Notes under the pieces: model-generated
The model's input: the letters and a program-made list of their open reading frames with translations, nothing else
What the model was told of the DNA's origin: nothing
Databases searched by the model: none
Position numbers and translations under genes: made by a program
NCBI GenBank assembly: GCA_007131435.1
Contig: SLQM01000029.1
Coordinates: 1-17,237, forward strand
DNA: 17,237 nt
Direction: 5' to 3'
DNA from: Syntrophomonadaceae bacterium
GTDB lineage: Bacteria; Bacillota; Dethiobacteria; DTU022
Part shown: positions 6,725 to 14,744 of the stretch, one piece after another
Layout: every line of letters starts with the position of its first letter
Numbering within the stretch: position 1 is the first letter of the stretch

Positions 6725-8934
6725 TCAACTTCCCCCGCACGCAGCCGGCCATCAAGGAAGCTATAGCGCTCCTCGGCCTTGTTATTTTTAACAGCAATAG
6801 CCAGGGCTTTTTTACTACCGACTAACACTGCCAGCTTGCGCGCCCTGGTAATGCCGGTATAAAGCAGGTTGCGCTGCAGAAGCATGTAATGCTGGGTTAA
6901 AACGGGCATAACAATTACCGGGTATTCACTCCCCTGGCTTTTATGCACCGATACTGCATATGAAAGAACAAGCTCATCAAGTTCACTGAAATCATAGGCA
7001 ACCGGACGCGGTTGAAGCAGGTCGCGGAAAGTAACTACCAGTTCAGACTCTTCTGTATCAATGGCTGTAATTAAACCGATATCCCCGTTAAAAACTTCCT
7101 TGGTATAATTATTGCGAATCTGCATGACCTTATCACCCAGGCGAAAAGTTGTTCCCCTGGCGGATGTTTCTATCCTGCCTTGCTTTCTAGGGTTCAGGGC
7201 TTCCTGCAGCAGCACATTAAGCCTTTCCACCCCGGCAGCGGTTTTGCGCATCGGGGTAAGCACCTGGATATCAAGCAGGGGATCAAAAGGGCCGTAATTG
7301 GGCAGACGCTGCTGGCACAGTTCTACAACCAGCCTGGCCGCCTCTTCCGGATCTTCTTCATGCATGAAGAAAAAATCTTTTTTCTTCACATTCAGGTACG
7401 GCATCTCCCCCTGGTTGACGCGGTGGGCGTTGACAATTATCATGCTTTCCCGTGCCTGGCGGAAGATGTGATTTAAGCGAAAACAGGTTATATTACCGGC
7501 ATTGATTAAATCTTTAAGCACATTTCCGGCCCCGACTGAAGGCAGCTGATCTACATCGCCAACCATAACCAGGCGGCATCCAGCTGGCAGGGCTTTCAGC
7601 AGGTTATACATGAGCATTAGATCAACCATGGAAGCTTCATCGATGATCACAACACCGGCATCGACCGGGTTCTCCTCGTTACGTTGGAACCTGAAACCCT
7701 CACCTTCTGTATAGCTGTATTCCAGAAAGCGGTGGATGGTATAAGCTTCTTTGCCGGTCGCTTCCGTAACCCTTTTTGCCGCCCGTCCCGTTGGGGCAGC
7801 CAGCACAACCTTTTGCCTGGTTAACTGGAAAGTTGAGAGAAGAGCTTTAATCGTTGTGGTTTTGCCCGTTCCGGGGCCGCCGGTCACCACTAAAACTCCG
7901 TTATGGAGGGCATGTTCAATAACCTGAAGCTGTTCTTCAGTCAGGTGGGAATAATCATCTTTGACCGCACCCAGCACACCTGCAATCTCCAGCGCCGAGT
8001 ACTGGCGGGCCAGTTTACTGAGGCGGGCAATCAGGCGGGCAGCCCCTTTTTCTGCCTGGTAAAATGGGGCGTAATAGACGACCTTATCCTCGCCTCGTTC
8101 TTCACAAAACAGTCTTTTTGTTTTGATCATCTGCTCCAGTTGGGATATAAAAAAACCAGCCTGAAGTGAGTTTTCATCTGCCCCGGTTAGCTCTATTACT
8201 TTTCCAAAAAGTTCTTCCCGGGGCAGGTATACATGGCCCTGCTCGGCTGCCTTGCTGAGCGAATATGTAATCGCCGCCTGAATTCTTTCCGGGGCATCAT
8301 CAGGAAGACCCAGTTTGCGGGCTATATTATCGGCAGTTTTAAAGCCAATACCAAAAACATCTTCAGCCATCCGGTAGGGGTTTTCCTTGACCTGGTTAAT
8401 CGTTTCAGGCCCGTAACGCCGGTAAAGCCTCATTGCCTGCCCCACGCCCACGCCATAGCCCTGCAGGAATACCAGGACGTTTTGAACATCTTTATACTGG
8501 GAATAGCTCTGGATAATCGAAGCTGCTTTCTTGGCCCCGATCCCTTCAACATCCTGCAGGCGCTGCGGATCATGCTCTAGTACCTGCAGTGTATCAAGGC
8601 CGAACTGGCCAACAATCTTATCCGCGGTAACCGGCCCTATCCCTTTTATTAAGCCAGAAGAAAGGTAACCTTTTAAACCTGCTATGGTGGCCGGCACCAG
8701 TCGCTCCCACTGGTCAACTGCCAGCTGCTTGCCGTACCTGCTGTGTACCTGCCACTCACCTTTGACAACCAGGCTTTCGCCTTCACGCATGGGCGGGAAA
8801 TTACCGATTAAGGTGATAACCCTGCCATCAGGGCAGCGCAGGCTGCCAACCAGGTAAGAGCTTTCTTCGCTGTAATACCTTATTTTTTCAAGAGTGCCTT
8901 CGAATCTATCCAGCAGGATGCCCTCCAAATCCAC
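6721..8934 (-). CDS. recD2: RecD2-type ATP-dependent DNA helicase
   Basis: RecD2 is a superfamily 1B 5'-3' DNA helicase found in bacteria that often lack RecBCD; it acts in DNA repair and replication-fork maintenance. The 737-residue protein has an N-terminal OB-like region, tandem helix-hairpin-helix segments (GIGPVTADKI about 98-107, VEGIGAKKAA about 129-138, GIGFKTADNIA about 195-205), Walker A GGPGTGKTTT (352-361), Walker B IDEASMVD (431-438), motif III GDVDQLPSVG (459-468) and the late SVHKSQGSEYP motif (662-672). The long N-terminal extension distinguishes RecD2 from enterobacterial RecD. The start is GTG with only a weak ribosome binding site, so the true start could differ by several codons. 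comF overlaps its stop codon. Confidence 0.95.
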   Translation of the reverse strand: MDLEGILLDRFEGTLEKIRYYSEESSYLVGSLRCPDGRVITLIGNFPPMREGESLVVKGEWQVHSRYGKQLAVDQWERLVPATIAGLKGYLSSGLIKGIGPVTADKIVGQFGLDTLQVLEHDPQRLQDVEGIGAKKAASIIQSYSQYKDVQNVLVFLQGYGVGVGQAMRLYRRYGPETINQVKENPYRMAEDVFGIGFKTADNIARKLGLPDDAPERIQAAITYSLSKAAEQGHVYLPREELFGKVIELTGADENSLQAGFFISQLEQMIKTKRLFCEERGEDKVVYYAPFYQAEKGAARLIARLSKLARQYSALEIAGVLGAVKDDYSHLTEEQLQVIEHALHNGVLVVTGGPGTGKTTTIKALLSTFQLTRQKVVLAAPTGRAAKRVTEATGKEAYTIHRFLEYSYTEGEGFRFQRNEENPVDAGVVIIDEASMVDLMLMYNLLKALPAGCRLVMVGDVDQLPSVGAGNVLKDLINAGNITCFRLNHIFRQARESMIIVNAHRVNQGEMPYLNVKKKDFFFMHEEDPEEAARLVVELCQQRLPNYGPFDPLLDIQVLTPMRKTAAGVERLNVLLQEALNPRKQGRIETSARGTTFRLGDKVMQIRNNYTKEVFNGDIGLITAIDTEESELVVTFRDLLQPRPVAYDFSELDELVLSYAVSVHKSQGSEYPVIVMPVLTQHYMLLQRNLLYTGITRARKLAVLVGSKKALAIAVKNNKAEERYSFLDGRLRAGEVD

Positions 8935-9033
8935 ATTGTCTGCTCAATTTTATCATATCCGCGGCAATAAATTCTTGTTTTATCAACAAATTATCTTTTA
9001 AATTAAAGGTGTCTGCCATTCTAATAACTAATC

Positions 9034-9058
9034 AGGGGATGGAAATAATCCATCCCCT
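9034..9058 (-). terminator. Probable metK terminator
   Basis: A perfect 10-bp inverted repeat (AGGGGATGGA / TCCATCCCCT) with a 5-base loop lies 29 bases beyond the metK stop codon. The stem is strong. The following minus-strand sequence (GATTAGTTATTAG) is only moderately U-rich, so efficiency is uncertain. Confidence 0.6.
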
Positions 9059-9087
9059 TCTATTCTAAAGCCTATTTACGCGGTCTT

Positions 9088-10284
9088 TTACTTTAGCGCC
9101 TCCTGTAGCAGGTCAACCTTGTCCAGTCGTTCCCAGGGCAGGTCAAGCTCAGGACGGCCAAAATGCCCGTATGCAGCAAGCTTCTGGTAAATGGGCCGGC
9201 GAAGCTGCAGGTTTTCAATGATCGCAGCAGGGCGCAGGTCAAAGTGCTTCCTGACCAGCTCTTCTATTAGCTTAACCGGAACTTTTTCCGTTCCATAAGT
9301 TTCAACCATCAGGGAAACAGGGTGGGCAACTCCAATGGCATAGGCAACCTGGAACTGGCACTTCTCAGCCAGGCCTGCTGCAACAATATTTTTAGCAACA
9401 TGGCGGGCAGCATAACTGGCAGAACGGTCCACTTTGGTTGGATCCTTACCGGAAAATGCCCCACCACCGTGGGCGGCATAACCCCCGTAAGTATCTACTA
9501 TGATTTTCCTTCCCGTCAGCCCGGCATCACCCTGGGGGCCGCCAACAACAAACCTGCCTGTAGGGTTGATTAAGTATTTTGTTTCCGGGCGAATCAGCTC
9601 TGCAGGTACTATTTCTTTGACCACGTGTTGAATAATATCTTTTTCAATCTGCTCCAGGGTAGCGCCCTCATGGTGCTGGGTAGATACTACAACCGTGTCC
9701 AGGTAGGAGGGCTTCCCATCGCAGTAAGCAACGCTGACCTGGGTCTTCCCATCCGGGCGGAGGTAATCAAGCGTTCCATCCTTGCGGATTGCTGCCAACC
9801 TCTGGGCCATTTTATGGGCCAGTGATATCGGCAGGGGCATTAGTTCCTCTGTTTCGGTGCAGGCAAACCCAAACATTAAGCCCTGGTCGCCGGCGCCTAT
9901 CAGGTCATAAATATCGGCTTTTTCACCCTTCCTGGTCTCAAGCGCCTGGTCGACACCCTGGGCTATATCGGGTGACTGCTCATCAATAGAACTTAACACA
10001 GCGCATGTGTCACCGTCGAAACCATACTTGGCCCTGGTATAACCAATATCTTTGACTTTATCCCTGACCAGCTTGGGGATATCCACGTAACACTTAGTTG
10101 TTATTTCACCGCAGACAAGGACCAGGCCGGTGGTTACCATGGTCTCGGCCGCTACCCTGCCCTCCGGGTCTTCTTCCATAATCGCATCCAGGATAGTATC
10201 TGATATCTGGTCTGCCAGCTTATCCGGATGGCCTTCAGTTACAGATTCTGAAGTAAACAGGTAATTTTTCTGATCCACAAACAT
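9088..10284 (-). CDS. metK: S-adenosylmethionine synthetase
   Basis: MetK makes S-adenosylmethionine from methionine and ATP, releasing phosphate and pyrophosphate; it is cytosolic and usually tetrameric. The 398 residues match the usual family length. Visible motifs are SESVTEGHPDK (12-22) with the catalytic His, the signature GAGDQGLMFGFA (130-141), and the phosphate-binding glycine loop GGGAFSGKDPTKVDRS (273-288). The ATG at 10284 has GAGGAGG immediately upstream. It is expressed from its own promoter through a SAM-I riboswitch, giving feedback control by its own product, and is followed by a hairpin terminator, so it is probably monocistronic. Confidence 0.99.
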   Translation of the reverse strand: MFVDQKNYLFTSESVTEGHPDKLADQISDTILDAIMEEDPEGRVAAETMVTTGLVLVCGEITTKCYVDIPKLVRDKVKDIGYTRAKYGFDGDTCAVLSSIDEQSPDIAQGVDQALETRKGEKADIYDLIGAGDQGLMFGFACTETEELMPLPISLAHKMAQRLAAIRKDGTLDYLRPDGKTQVSVAYCDGKPSYLDTVVVSTQHHEGATLEQIEKDIIQHVVKEIVPAELIRPETKYLINPTGRFVVGGPQGDAGLTGRKIIVDTYGGYAAHGGGAFSGKDPTKVDRSASYAARHVAKNIVAAGLAEKCQFQVAYAIGVAHPVSLMVETYGTEKVPVKLIEELVRKHFDLRPAAIIENLQLRRPIYQKLAAYGHFGRPELDLPWERLDKVDLLQEALK

Positions 10285-10355
10285 TTCCTCCTCAGATTTT
10301 TATTGAACCAGGTTCTAACCAGGCTCTATGGTCCGGCTCTAAAGAATAAAGCATT

Positions 10356-10382
10356 AAAAAAAGCCTCTATCATTTAAGAGGC
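10356..10382 (-). terminator. Rho-independent terminator of the metK SAM riboswitch
   Basis: On the minus strand GCCTCT and AGAGGC pair around an 8-base loop and are followed by seven U residues (10362-10356). The 5' arm CCTCT is also complementary to AGAGG in the 3' strand of riboswitch helix P1, which allows the mutually exclusive antiterminator expected of an S-box leader. Confidence 0.93.
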
Positions 10383-10393
10383 CTTCCTGGCAC

Positions 10394-10501
10394 CTCTCAT
10401 CTCCCGGAATCTCTATTGATCCCACAGCAATTGGCACCTTTATCATTAAGATCGGTTGCCGGGATTCATCGGGGCTGTCCCTCCTCCGCTCTGGATAAGA
10501 G
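10394..10501 (-). ncRNA. SAM-I (S-box) riboswitch aptamer
   Basis: The minus-strand sequence carries the conserved S-box elements in order: CTCTTATCC (P1 5' strand, from 10501), GGAGGGA, CCCGATGAAYCCCGGCAACC-type core (here GATGAATCCCGGCAACC), AAGGTGCCAATT, and GATGAGAG (P1 3' strand, 10401-10394). SAM binding stabilises P1 and frees the downstream terminator, shutting off metK when SAM is abundant. The placement directly upstream of metK matches the known regulon of this class. Confidence 0.97.
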
Positions 10502-10524
10502 TAACTATATTAAGTTATAATAAT

Positions 10525-10553
10525 ATAATATCGTAAATCTGCTTTCCTGTCAA
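10525..10553 (-). promoter_or_regulatory. sigma-A promoter of metK
   Basis: A perfect -35 TTGACA (10553-10548) and TATTAT -10 (10530-10525) are separated by exactly 17 bases. Transcription would begin near 10518, about 17 bases before the riboswitch, giving a leader of about 235 bases. The -35 starts 13 bases after the fabZ stop, with no terminator in between. Confidence 0.9.
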
Positions 10554-10566
10554 TTTTTTGCTGCCG

Positions 10567-11019
10567 TCAATCAAGCTCCTTCTGATTCATGAAAGCAAAC
10601 CAGAGCTCTCCCGATGCAGCTACTTTACCGTCAACGACAGCTTTGGCGCTGCCTTTCCCGAGGCTGCTGCGCATTGCTGTCAGCTCAACATATAGCTCAA
10701 GCTTGTCTCCCGGCCTGACCATTTTTTTAAACTTAAAATTATTGATCCCGGTAAACAGGGCCAGCTTGCCCTTGTTTTCCGGCAGGCTTAATACCGCCAC
10801 GGCACCGACCTGCGCCAGCGCTTCCACTATCAGCACCCCGGGCATAATCGGCTCATCCGGAAAATGGCCCTGGAAAAAAGGATCATTGATTGTTACATTT
10901 TTTATTCCGGCTGCACTTTTCCCCGGTTCAAGTCCTGTTATCCTGTCAACCAGCAGAAAGGGGTAGCGGTGGGGCAGCACAGCCATTATCTGTTTTATGT
11001 CTAAAACGTGCTCAGACAT
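10567..11019 (-). CDS. fabZ: 3-hydroxyacyl-ACP dehydratase FabZ
   Basis: FabZ dehydrates 3-hydroxyacyl-ACP to trans-2-enoyl-ACP in fatty acid elongation. The 150 residues cover a complete single hot-dog fold. PHRYPFLLVDR (16-26), the FFQGHFPDEPIMPGVL segment (48-63) with catalytic His52, and VEALAQVGAVA with catalytic Glu66 are all present. AAAGGAGAG precedes the ATG. The gene starts 15 bases after the phosphoribosyltransferase gene ends and appears to be the last gene of the coxDE-cooC operon, an unusual place away from other fatty-acid genes. Confidence 0.96.
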   Translation of the reverse strand: MSEHVLDIKQIMAVLPHRYPFLLVDRITGLEPGKSAAGIKNVTINDPFFQGHFPDEPIMPGVLIVEALAQVGAVAVLSLPENKGKLALFTGINNFKFKKMVRPGDKLELYVELTAMRSSLGKGSAKAVVDGKVAASGELWFAFMNQKELD

Positions 11020-11034
11020 CGATCAGCTCTCCTT

Positions 11035-11673
11035 TTAAGCCTGCCAGGCCTTACTTAAAACTGCTTGTACCTCACTGTCACTGACCTGGTCAAAGCGGCG
11101 GTAAAATTGACCTACGGCAGCAAAATTGGCTGGCGCTTCAATATAGATCAACTCGTCAACTTCCTGCTGCAGCCTTTGTAAAGTTTCAGGGGGTCCAACG
11201 GGAACTGCAAGTACCAGCCTGCCCGGCTTCTTTTCCCGCAGGCTGCGCAGGGCAGCCAGCAGCGTATACCCTGTGGCCACACCATCATCGATCAAAATCA
11301 CTATCCTGTCGTCAATAACCGGCACAGGGCGTTCGCCCCTGTAAGCTTTTAAACGGCGTTTAATTTCTTCCATCTCTTCAGCTGCTGCTTTGTCTAGATA
11401 ATTTTTATCGGCGCTAACGCGGGAGAGAATATCCTCGTTCAGCATTATAAAACCATCGCCGGTTACTGCGCCTATAGCCAACTCGGGCTGGTAGGGCGCC
11501 CCAATTTTTCTAGTGATGATCAGGTCAAGATCGCCTCCAACTGCTGCCCACACGGGCTGGGCCACCGCCAGGCCGCCGCGGGGAACGGCAAGAATGAGCG
11601 GATTTTTTCCCTTGAAATGCAGCAGTTCAGCGGCGAGGCGTTCTCCGGCTTCATGCCGGTCGGCAAATAACAC
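11035..11673 (-). CDS. Putative phosphoribosyltransferase (type I PRTase fold, COG1926-like)
   Basis: A stand-alone type I phosphoribosyltransferase domain of about 212 residues; substrate unknown. Visible features are an early AVPRGGLAVAQPVW segment, ITRKIGAPYQPELAIGAV typical of this uncharacterised family, and the PRPP-loop motif VILIDDGVATGYT (about residues 125-137 from the start chosen here). The family is common in bacteria and archaea without an assigned reaction. I chose GTG at 11673 because GAGGAG lies at an ideal 9-base distance; an in-frame TTG at 11682 abuts the same GAGGAG and could hardly be used. The gene is in tandem with cooC upstream (24-base gap) and fabZ downstream. Confidence 0.85.
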   Translation of the reverse strand: MLFADRHEAGERLAAELLHFKGKNPLILAVPRGGLAVAQPVWAAVGGDLDLIITRKIGAPYQPELAIGAVTGDGFIMLNEDILSRVSADKNYLDKAAAEEMEEIKRRLKAYRGERPVPVIDDRIVILIDDGVATGYTLLAALRSLREKKPGRLVLAVPVGPPETLQRLQQEVDELIYIEAPANFAAVGQFYRRFDQVSDSEVQAVLSKAWQA

Positions 11674-11697
11674 CTTGATCAACTCCTCGGGAAAAGA

Positions 11698-12453
11698 TTA
11701 GAGATTAAGCGCTTTAAAAATTTCACGCGTCGATTTGACAGCAACCGCATCGTCAGGCAGGGAGAGCAGGGCTTTACCCTTCAGGTCATATTCTGCGACA
11801 AGTGGATCATTGGTCACTTCTCCGAAAAAGTCCAGGCCCGTTTTTTCAATCTCACCTTTTAGTTCATCTACTTCACCGGGCCGGCTGCGCCCAATTACCA
11901 GTCCCATCCTGGAAACTGCAATTTTTACATTTTCCACAATTTCTTTCACCCGTCCTGCAGAACGAACACCCCGGGCAGTTGCGTCACTGGTAACCAGCAG
12001 CAGGTCCACGCTGGGCAGCAGCCTCCTGCTTAAATGCTCCAGGCCTGCCTCATTATCAATAACCATGTAATCATAGTTTTTGCTTAGCTTTTCCAGGTAG
12101 TTTTTTAGCAGGTCGTTTGGATAGCAGTAACACCCGGGGCCCTGGGGATTACCCATTACTACCAGGTCGTATGCATCTTCTTCAACCATGGCCTGGCTGA
12201 GGCGGTATTCAATAAAAATATCCTTGGTCATCCCGGTCGGCACTGCATTCGGTTTTTTAGTATCTTCTAATATAGTCCCAATAGTGTGATAAACTTCCAC
12301 ACCCAGGGCTTCGTTAAGATTGGCATTGGCATCGGCATCGACTGCCAGGATACTTGTGCCTTTCTTTTCTTCAATCAGGTAGCGTATAATCAGGGCTGAC
12401 AGTGTTGTTTTTCCTGTTCCGCCTTTTCCTGCAATAGCTATTCTTTTCGTCAT
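11698..12453 (-). CDS. cooC: CooC-type nickel-insertion ATPase (CO dehydrogenase maturation factor)
   Basis: CooC proteins are MinD/NifH-type P-loop ATPases that bind nickel and help build the active-site C-cluster of anaerobic Ni-CO dehydrogenase; AcsF/CooC paralogues serve acetyl-CoA synthase. The 251-residue protein has the deviant Walker A GKGGTGKTT (9-17) with the signature lysine, the AVDADANANL segment (37-46), a Cys-X-Cys pair at C108/C110 within GPGCYCYPN, and YMVIDNEAGLEHLSRR (about 129-144). The CXC pair lies almost exactly where characterised CooC proteins carry their metal-binding cysteines (Cys112/Cys114 in C. hydrogenoformans CooC1). AGGAGG precedes the ATG. No CODH gene is in the window; instead the gene follows a CoxE-like gene after 25 bases. 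Assignment to the family is firm; the client enzyme is inferred. Confidence 0.88.
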   Translation of the reverse strand: MTKRIAIAGKGGTGKTTLSALIIRYLIEEKKGTSILAVDADANANLNEALGVEVYHTIGTILEDTKKPNAVPTGMTKDIFIEYRLSQAMVEEDAYDLVVMGNPQGPGCYCYPNDLLKNYLEKLSKNYDYMVIDNEAGLEHLSRRLLPSVDLLLVTSDATARGVRSAGRVKEIVENVKIAVSRMGLVIGRSRPGEVDELKGEIEKTGLDFFGEVTNDPLVAEYDLKGKALLSLPDDAVAVKSTREIFKALNL

Positions 12454-12478
12454 AAATTTTCCTCCTGCTAGATATATT

Positions 12479-13816
12479 TTAAAGCTTTCCAGCTAAAACT
12501 TCTTCCAGCTGAGATATGGTACTGCAGGGCCACATGTCAACCAGTTCACCGAAGGTTGAAACGGAACGGTAATCGCTCCACTGCTCCAACGGCATGGGGT
12601 TGAGCCAGATAATTCTTTTTACCCTGTCACGGATCATTTCCAGTTTTTTAACGGTCTGGTCAATTGAAACCGTTTTTGTATCGCTTACCACTATCAGGGT
12701 TGTCTTGGCATTTACATAGTCCGGGTATTTTTCTGTAAGCTGATCAAGGGCCGCGGCCAGGTTAGTTCCCCCGCCCCAGTTTTTGCTGCGGCGGATGACC
12801 CGGTCAAGCAGCGGCTTTAAACCCGACCTGCCTTTTAACTCAGGCGTCAGGTTCTCAATATTGTCGGAAAAAGAAAAACAGGACAGGTTGCGCACTACTT
12901 CCTGGAGCCCCAGTAAAAAATGAATGACAAAGGTGCTGTAATTTTTCATTGAGCCTGAAACATCACAGAGCAAAAGCAGCTGCTGTTTCGAGCGCCTTTT
13001 TGGCTTATGTTTCAGTTTAAAGATAATCCCGCCATAGCGCATGTTATCCCTCAGGGAGCGGCGAAGATCCAGTGGTCCGCTGCGGGGACCGCTCCTGCGG
13101 CGGCGTAAAATCTGTACTGCCAGCTTGCGGGACAATCTTTGCAGCAGCTGTTCGGCAGCCGGCAGTTCCGCAGCCTGGATCTGCTCAATGTCAATTTCGC
13201 GCAGGTAATCGGTTGAGCCGTCACTGCTGACTGCCCCTTCACCCCCGGTGCCGCTTCCGGCACCATTGTTTCTCATTTCCGCCTGCCTTTGTTTATCCTG
13301 GCTGCGGCAGTAGCGCAAATGGCTTTTAACCACATTTTCCAGGAGCGGCCTGAACTGCGGCTCTACATTAACACCGGCTTCTGTTTTAGCTACAAAATCC
13401 TGCAATCGGCTGCGCTGTTCAGTTGATAAAGAGCTGTACTGCTTTAGTTCGTCCTGGCTGAGACCCAGCATCTCTCCCTTGAACTGCATTTCCCTGCAGG
13501 CCTCGTCTATTTTTCTTTCCAGCTCCTTCTTATACCTGGCCCCTTTCTCTGATTGTCTTTTGTATTCTTCCGGGGGAAGGAAAAATCTGTCAAAGAGGCG
13601 GTTGAAAAGCGCCTGGTCACGATGGGCCTTCACCATCGTTGCCTGCAGGCTGGCTTTAAACTGGCCACGGCTGGAAAGATCTATCCTAGAGAGGGCGTTT
13701 AAGGCATCAACCATTTCAGTGGTTCCCACCGGCAGGCCTTCTTCTCTAAGCAAGCTGGCAAATAGAGCCAGGTTGTCTTCAAAATGGCTTTCTGGCAGTT
13801 TCTCTATTACCGGCAC
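12479..13816 (-). CDS. CoxE-type von Willebrand factor A domain protein
   Basis: VWA proteins of this family (COG3552) partner with MoxR-type AAA+ ATPases in assembling or remodelling metalloenzymes; CoxE works with CoxD in maturation of aerobic Mo/Cu CO dehydrogenase. The 445 residues comprise a helical N-terminal region (about 1-170), a low-complexity Gly/Ser linker (about 184-202), an Arg-rich segment with LDLRRSLRDNMRYGG (249-263) typical of the family, and a C-terminal VWA domain. The metal-ion-dependent adhesion site is complete: DVSGS (285-289), T351 in GGGTNL, and D379 in VVSDT. The GTG start at 13816 overlaps the end of the AAA+ gene by 10 bases, which implies translational coupling; the ribosome binding site is weak. 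No transmembrane segment is seen. Confidence 0.88.
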   Translation of the reverse strand: MPVIEKLPESHFEDNLALFASLLREEGLPVGTTEMVDALNALSRIDLSSRGQFKASLQATMVKAHRDQALFNRLFDRFFLPPEEYKRQSEKGARYKKELERKIDEACREMQFKGEMLGLSQDELKQYSSLSTEQRSRLQDFVAKTEAGVNVEPQFRPLLENVVKSHLRYCRSQDKQRQAEMRNNGAGSGTGGEGAVSSDGSTDYLREIDIEQIQAAELPAAEQLLQRLSRKLAVQILRRRRSGPRSGPLDLRRSLRDNMRYGGIIFKLKHKPKRRSKQQLLLLCDVSGSMKNYSTFVIHFLLGLQEVVRNLSCFSFSDNIENLTPELKGRSGLKPLLDRVIRRSKNWGGGTNLAAALDQLTEKYPDYVNAKTTLIVVSDTKTVSIDQTVKKLEMIRDRVKRIIWLNPMPLEQWSDYRSVSTFGELVDMWPCSTISQLEEVLAGKL

Positions 13817-14721
13817 TTATATACTTCACCGCCGTTTCCGGATTGTTTAAGATAGCTATTAACTCCCTCAGGGCCAATTTCTCGCTTAAAGTACTCCTGG
13901 TCAGCATGGGTTTTAAGCAGCAGGTTAAGTGTTTCTGAAACAAGTTTGCCATCAAGGCGATTGCGGTTCAGGGCAACCAGCGCCCTTACCCAATCCAGTG
14001 TCTCCGCTATAGAGGGCTTTTTTCTTAAATCCTGCTGCTGGCGGAGGTGCGAAACAATGCGGGCTGTTTCCCAGGCCAGGCGATCCCCCGCCTGGGGTAT
14101 TTTGGCCCTGATAATGGAAACCTCTTTTTCCACGTCAGGAAAATCAAGGTAGAGGTAGAGGCAGCGCCTTTTAAGTCCGTCGGACAGTTCCCTTTCATTG
14201 TTGCTGGTTAAAACAACCACGGGGATATTTTTAGCCGCGACCGTTCCGAACTCGGGGATGGAAACCTGGAAATCAGAGAGAACTTCAAAAAGGAATGCTT
14301 CAAATTCAGGGTCACATTTATCCACTTCATCAATCAGCAGGACAGATCTTTTCTCGGCACGGATTGCTTTAAGCAGGGGGCGTTCCAGGAGATAATTACT
14401 GGAAAAAAGATCATCTTCCCTGATCTGTTCATCTTCGAGGTTGCGGTTCATCTGGATTCTTAACAGCTGGCGTTGATAATTCCATTCATATAGAGCCTTG
14501 GTTTCATCCAACCCCTCGTAGCACTGCAGCCGAATCAAATCAGTATCAAGAATACGGGCCAGCACTTTGCCCATTTCAGTTTTTCCAACTCCCGGGGCCC
14601 CTTCAATTAATAGCGGTTTTTGCAGGTCAAGGGCCAGGAAAACTGTAAGCGCCGTGCTTTCTTCACATATGTAGCCCGTCTCATTAAACTTTTTAATCAG
14701 TTCATCAAGCTTTATTCTCAT
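13807..14721 (-). CDS. MoxR-family AAA+ ATPase (CoxD-like)
   Basis: MoxR AAA+ ATPases act as chaperones with VWA partners to insert or activate metal cofactors. The 304-residue protein has Walker A GAPGVGKTE (41-49), a YEWNYQRQLLRIQ segment (78-90) that resembles CoxD proteins, Walker B VLLIDEVD (127-134), sensor 1 LTSNN (171-175) and an arginine finger at LKRR (183-186). An AGAGGA ribosome binding site precedes the ATG. It is the first gene of the apparent operon with the VWA, CooC-type, phosphoribosyltransferase and fabZ genes. A palindrome at 14745-14766 upstream may control it. The AAA+ family call is certain; the CoxD-like subtype rests on partner and motif similarity. Confidence 0.9.
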   Translation of the reverse strand: MRIKLDELIKKFNETGYICEESTALTVFLALDLQKPLLIEGAPGVGKTEMGKVLARILDTDLIRLQCYEGLDETKALYEWNYQRQLLRIQMNRNLEDEQIREDDLFSSNYLLERPLLKAIRAEKRSVLLIDEVDKCDPEFEAFLFEVLSDFQVSIPEFGTVAAKNIPVVVLTSNNERELSDGLKRRCLYLYLDFPDVEKEVSIIRAKIPQAGDRLAWETARIVSHLRQQQDLRKKPSIAETLDWVRALVALNRNRLDGKLVSETLNLLLKTHADQEYFKREIGPEGVNSYLKQSGNGGEVYKCR

Positions 14722-14744
14722 TATGAATTCATCCTCTTTGATTG

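Noticed and set aside
8935..9033. Promoter for recD2
   Set aside because: A TATGAT/TAAAAT -10-like stretch is present but no acceptable -35 could be found at proper spacing in this AT-rich gap.
11680..11682. TTG at 11682 as start of the phosphoribosyltransferase
   Set aside because: It abuts the GAGGAG ribosome binding site with no spacing; GTG at 11673 has ideal spacing.
11698..12453. MinD/ParA-type partition or septum protein
   Set aside because: The Cys-X-Cys pair at 108/110 in GPGCYCYPN and the sequence around it fit CooC-type metal ATPases, and no ParB or MinC partner is nearby.
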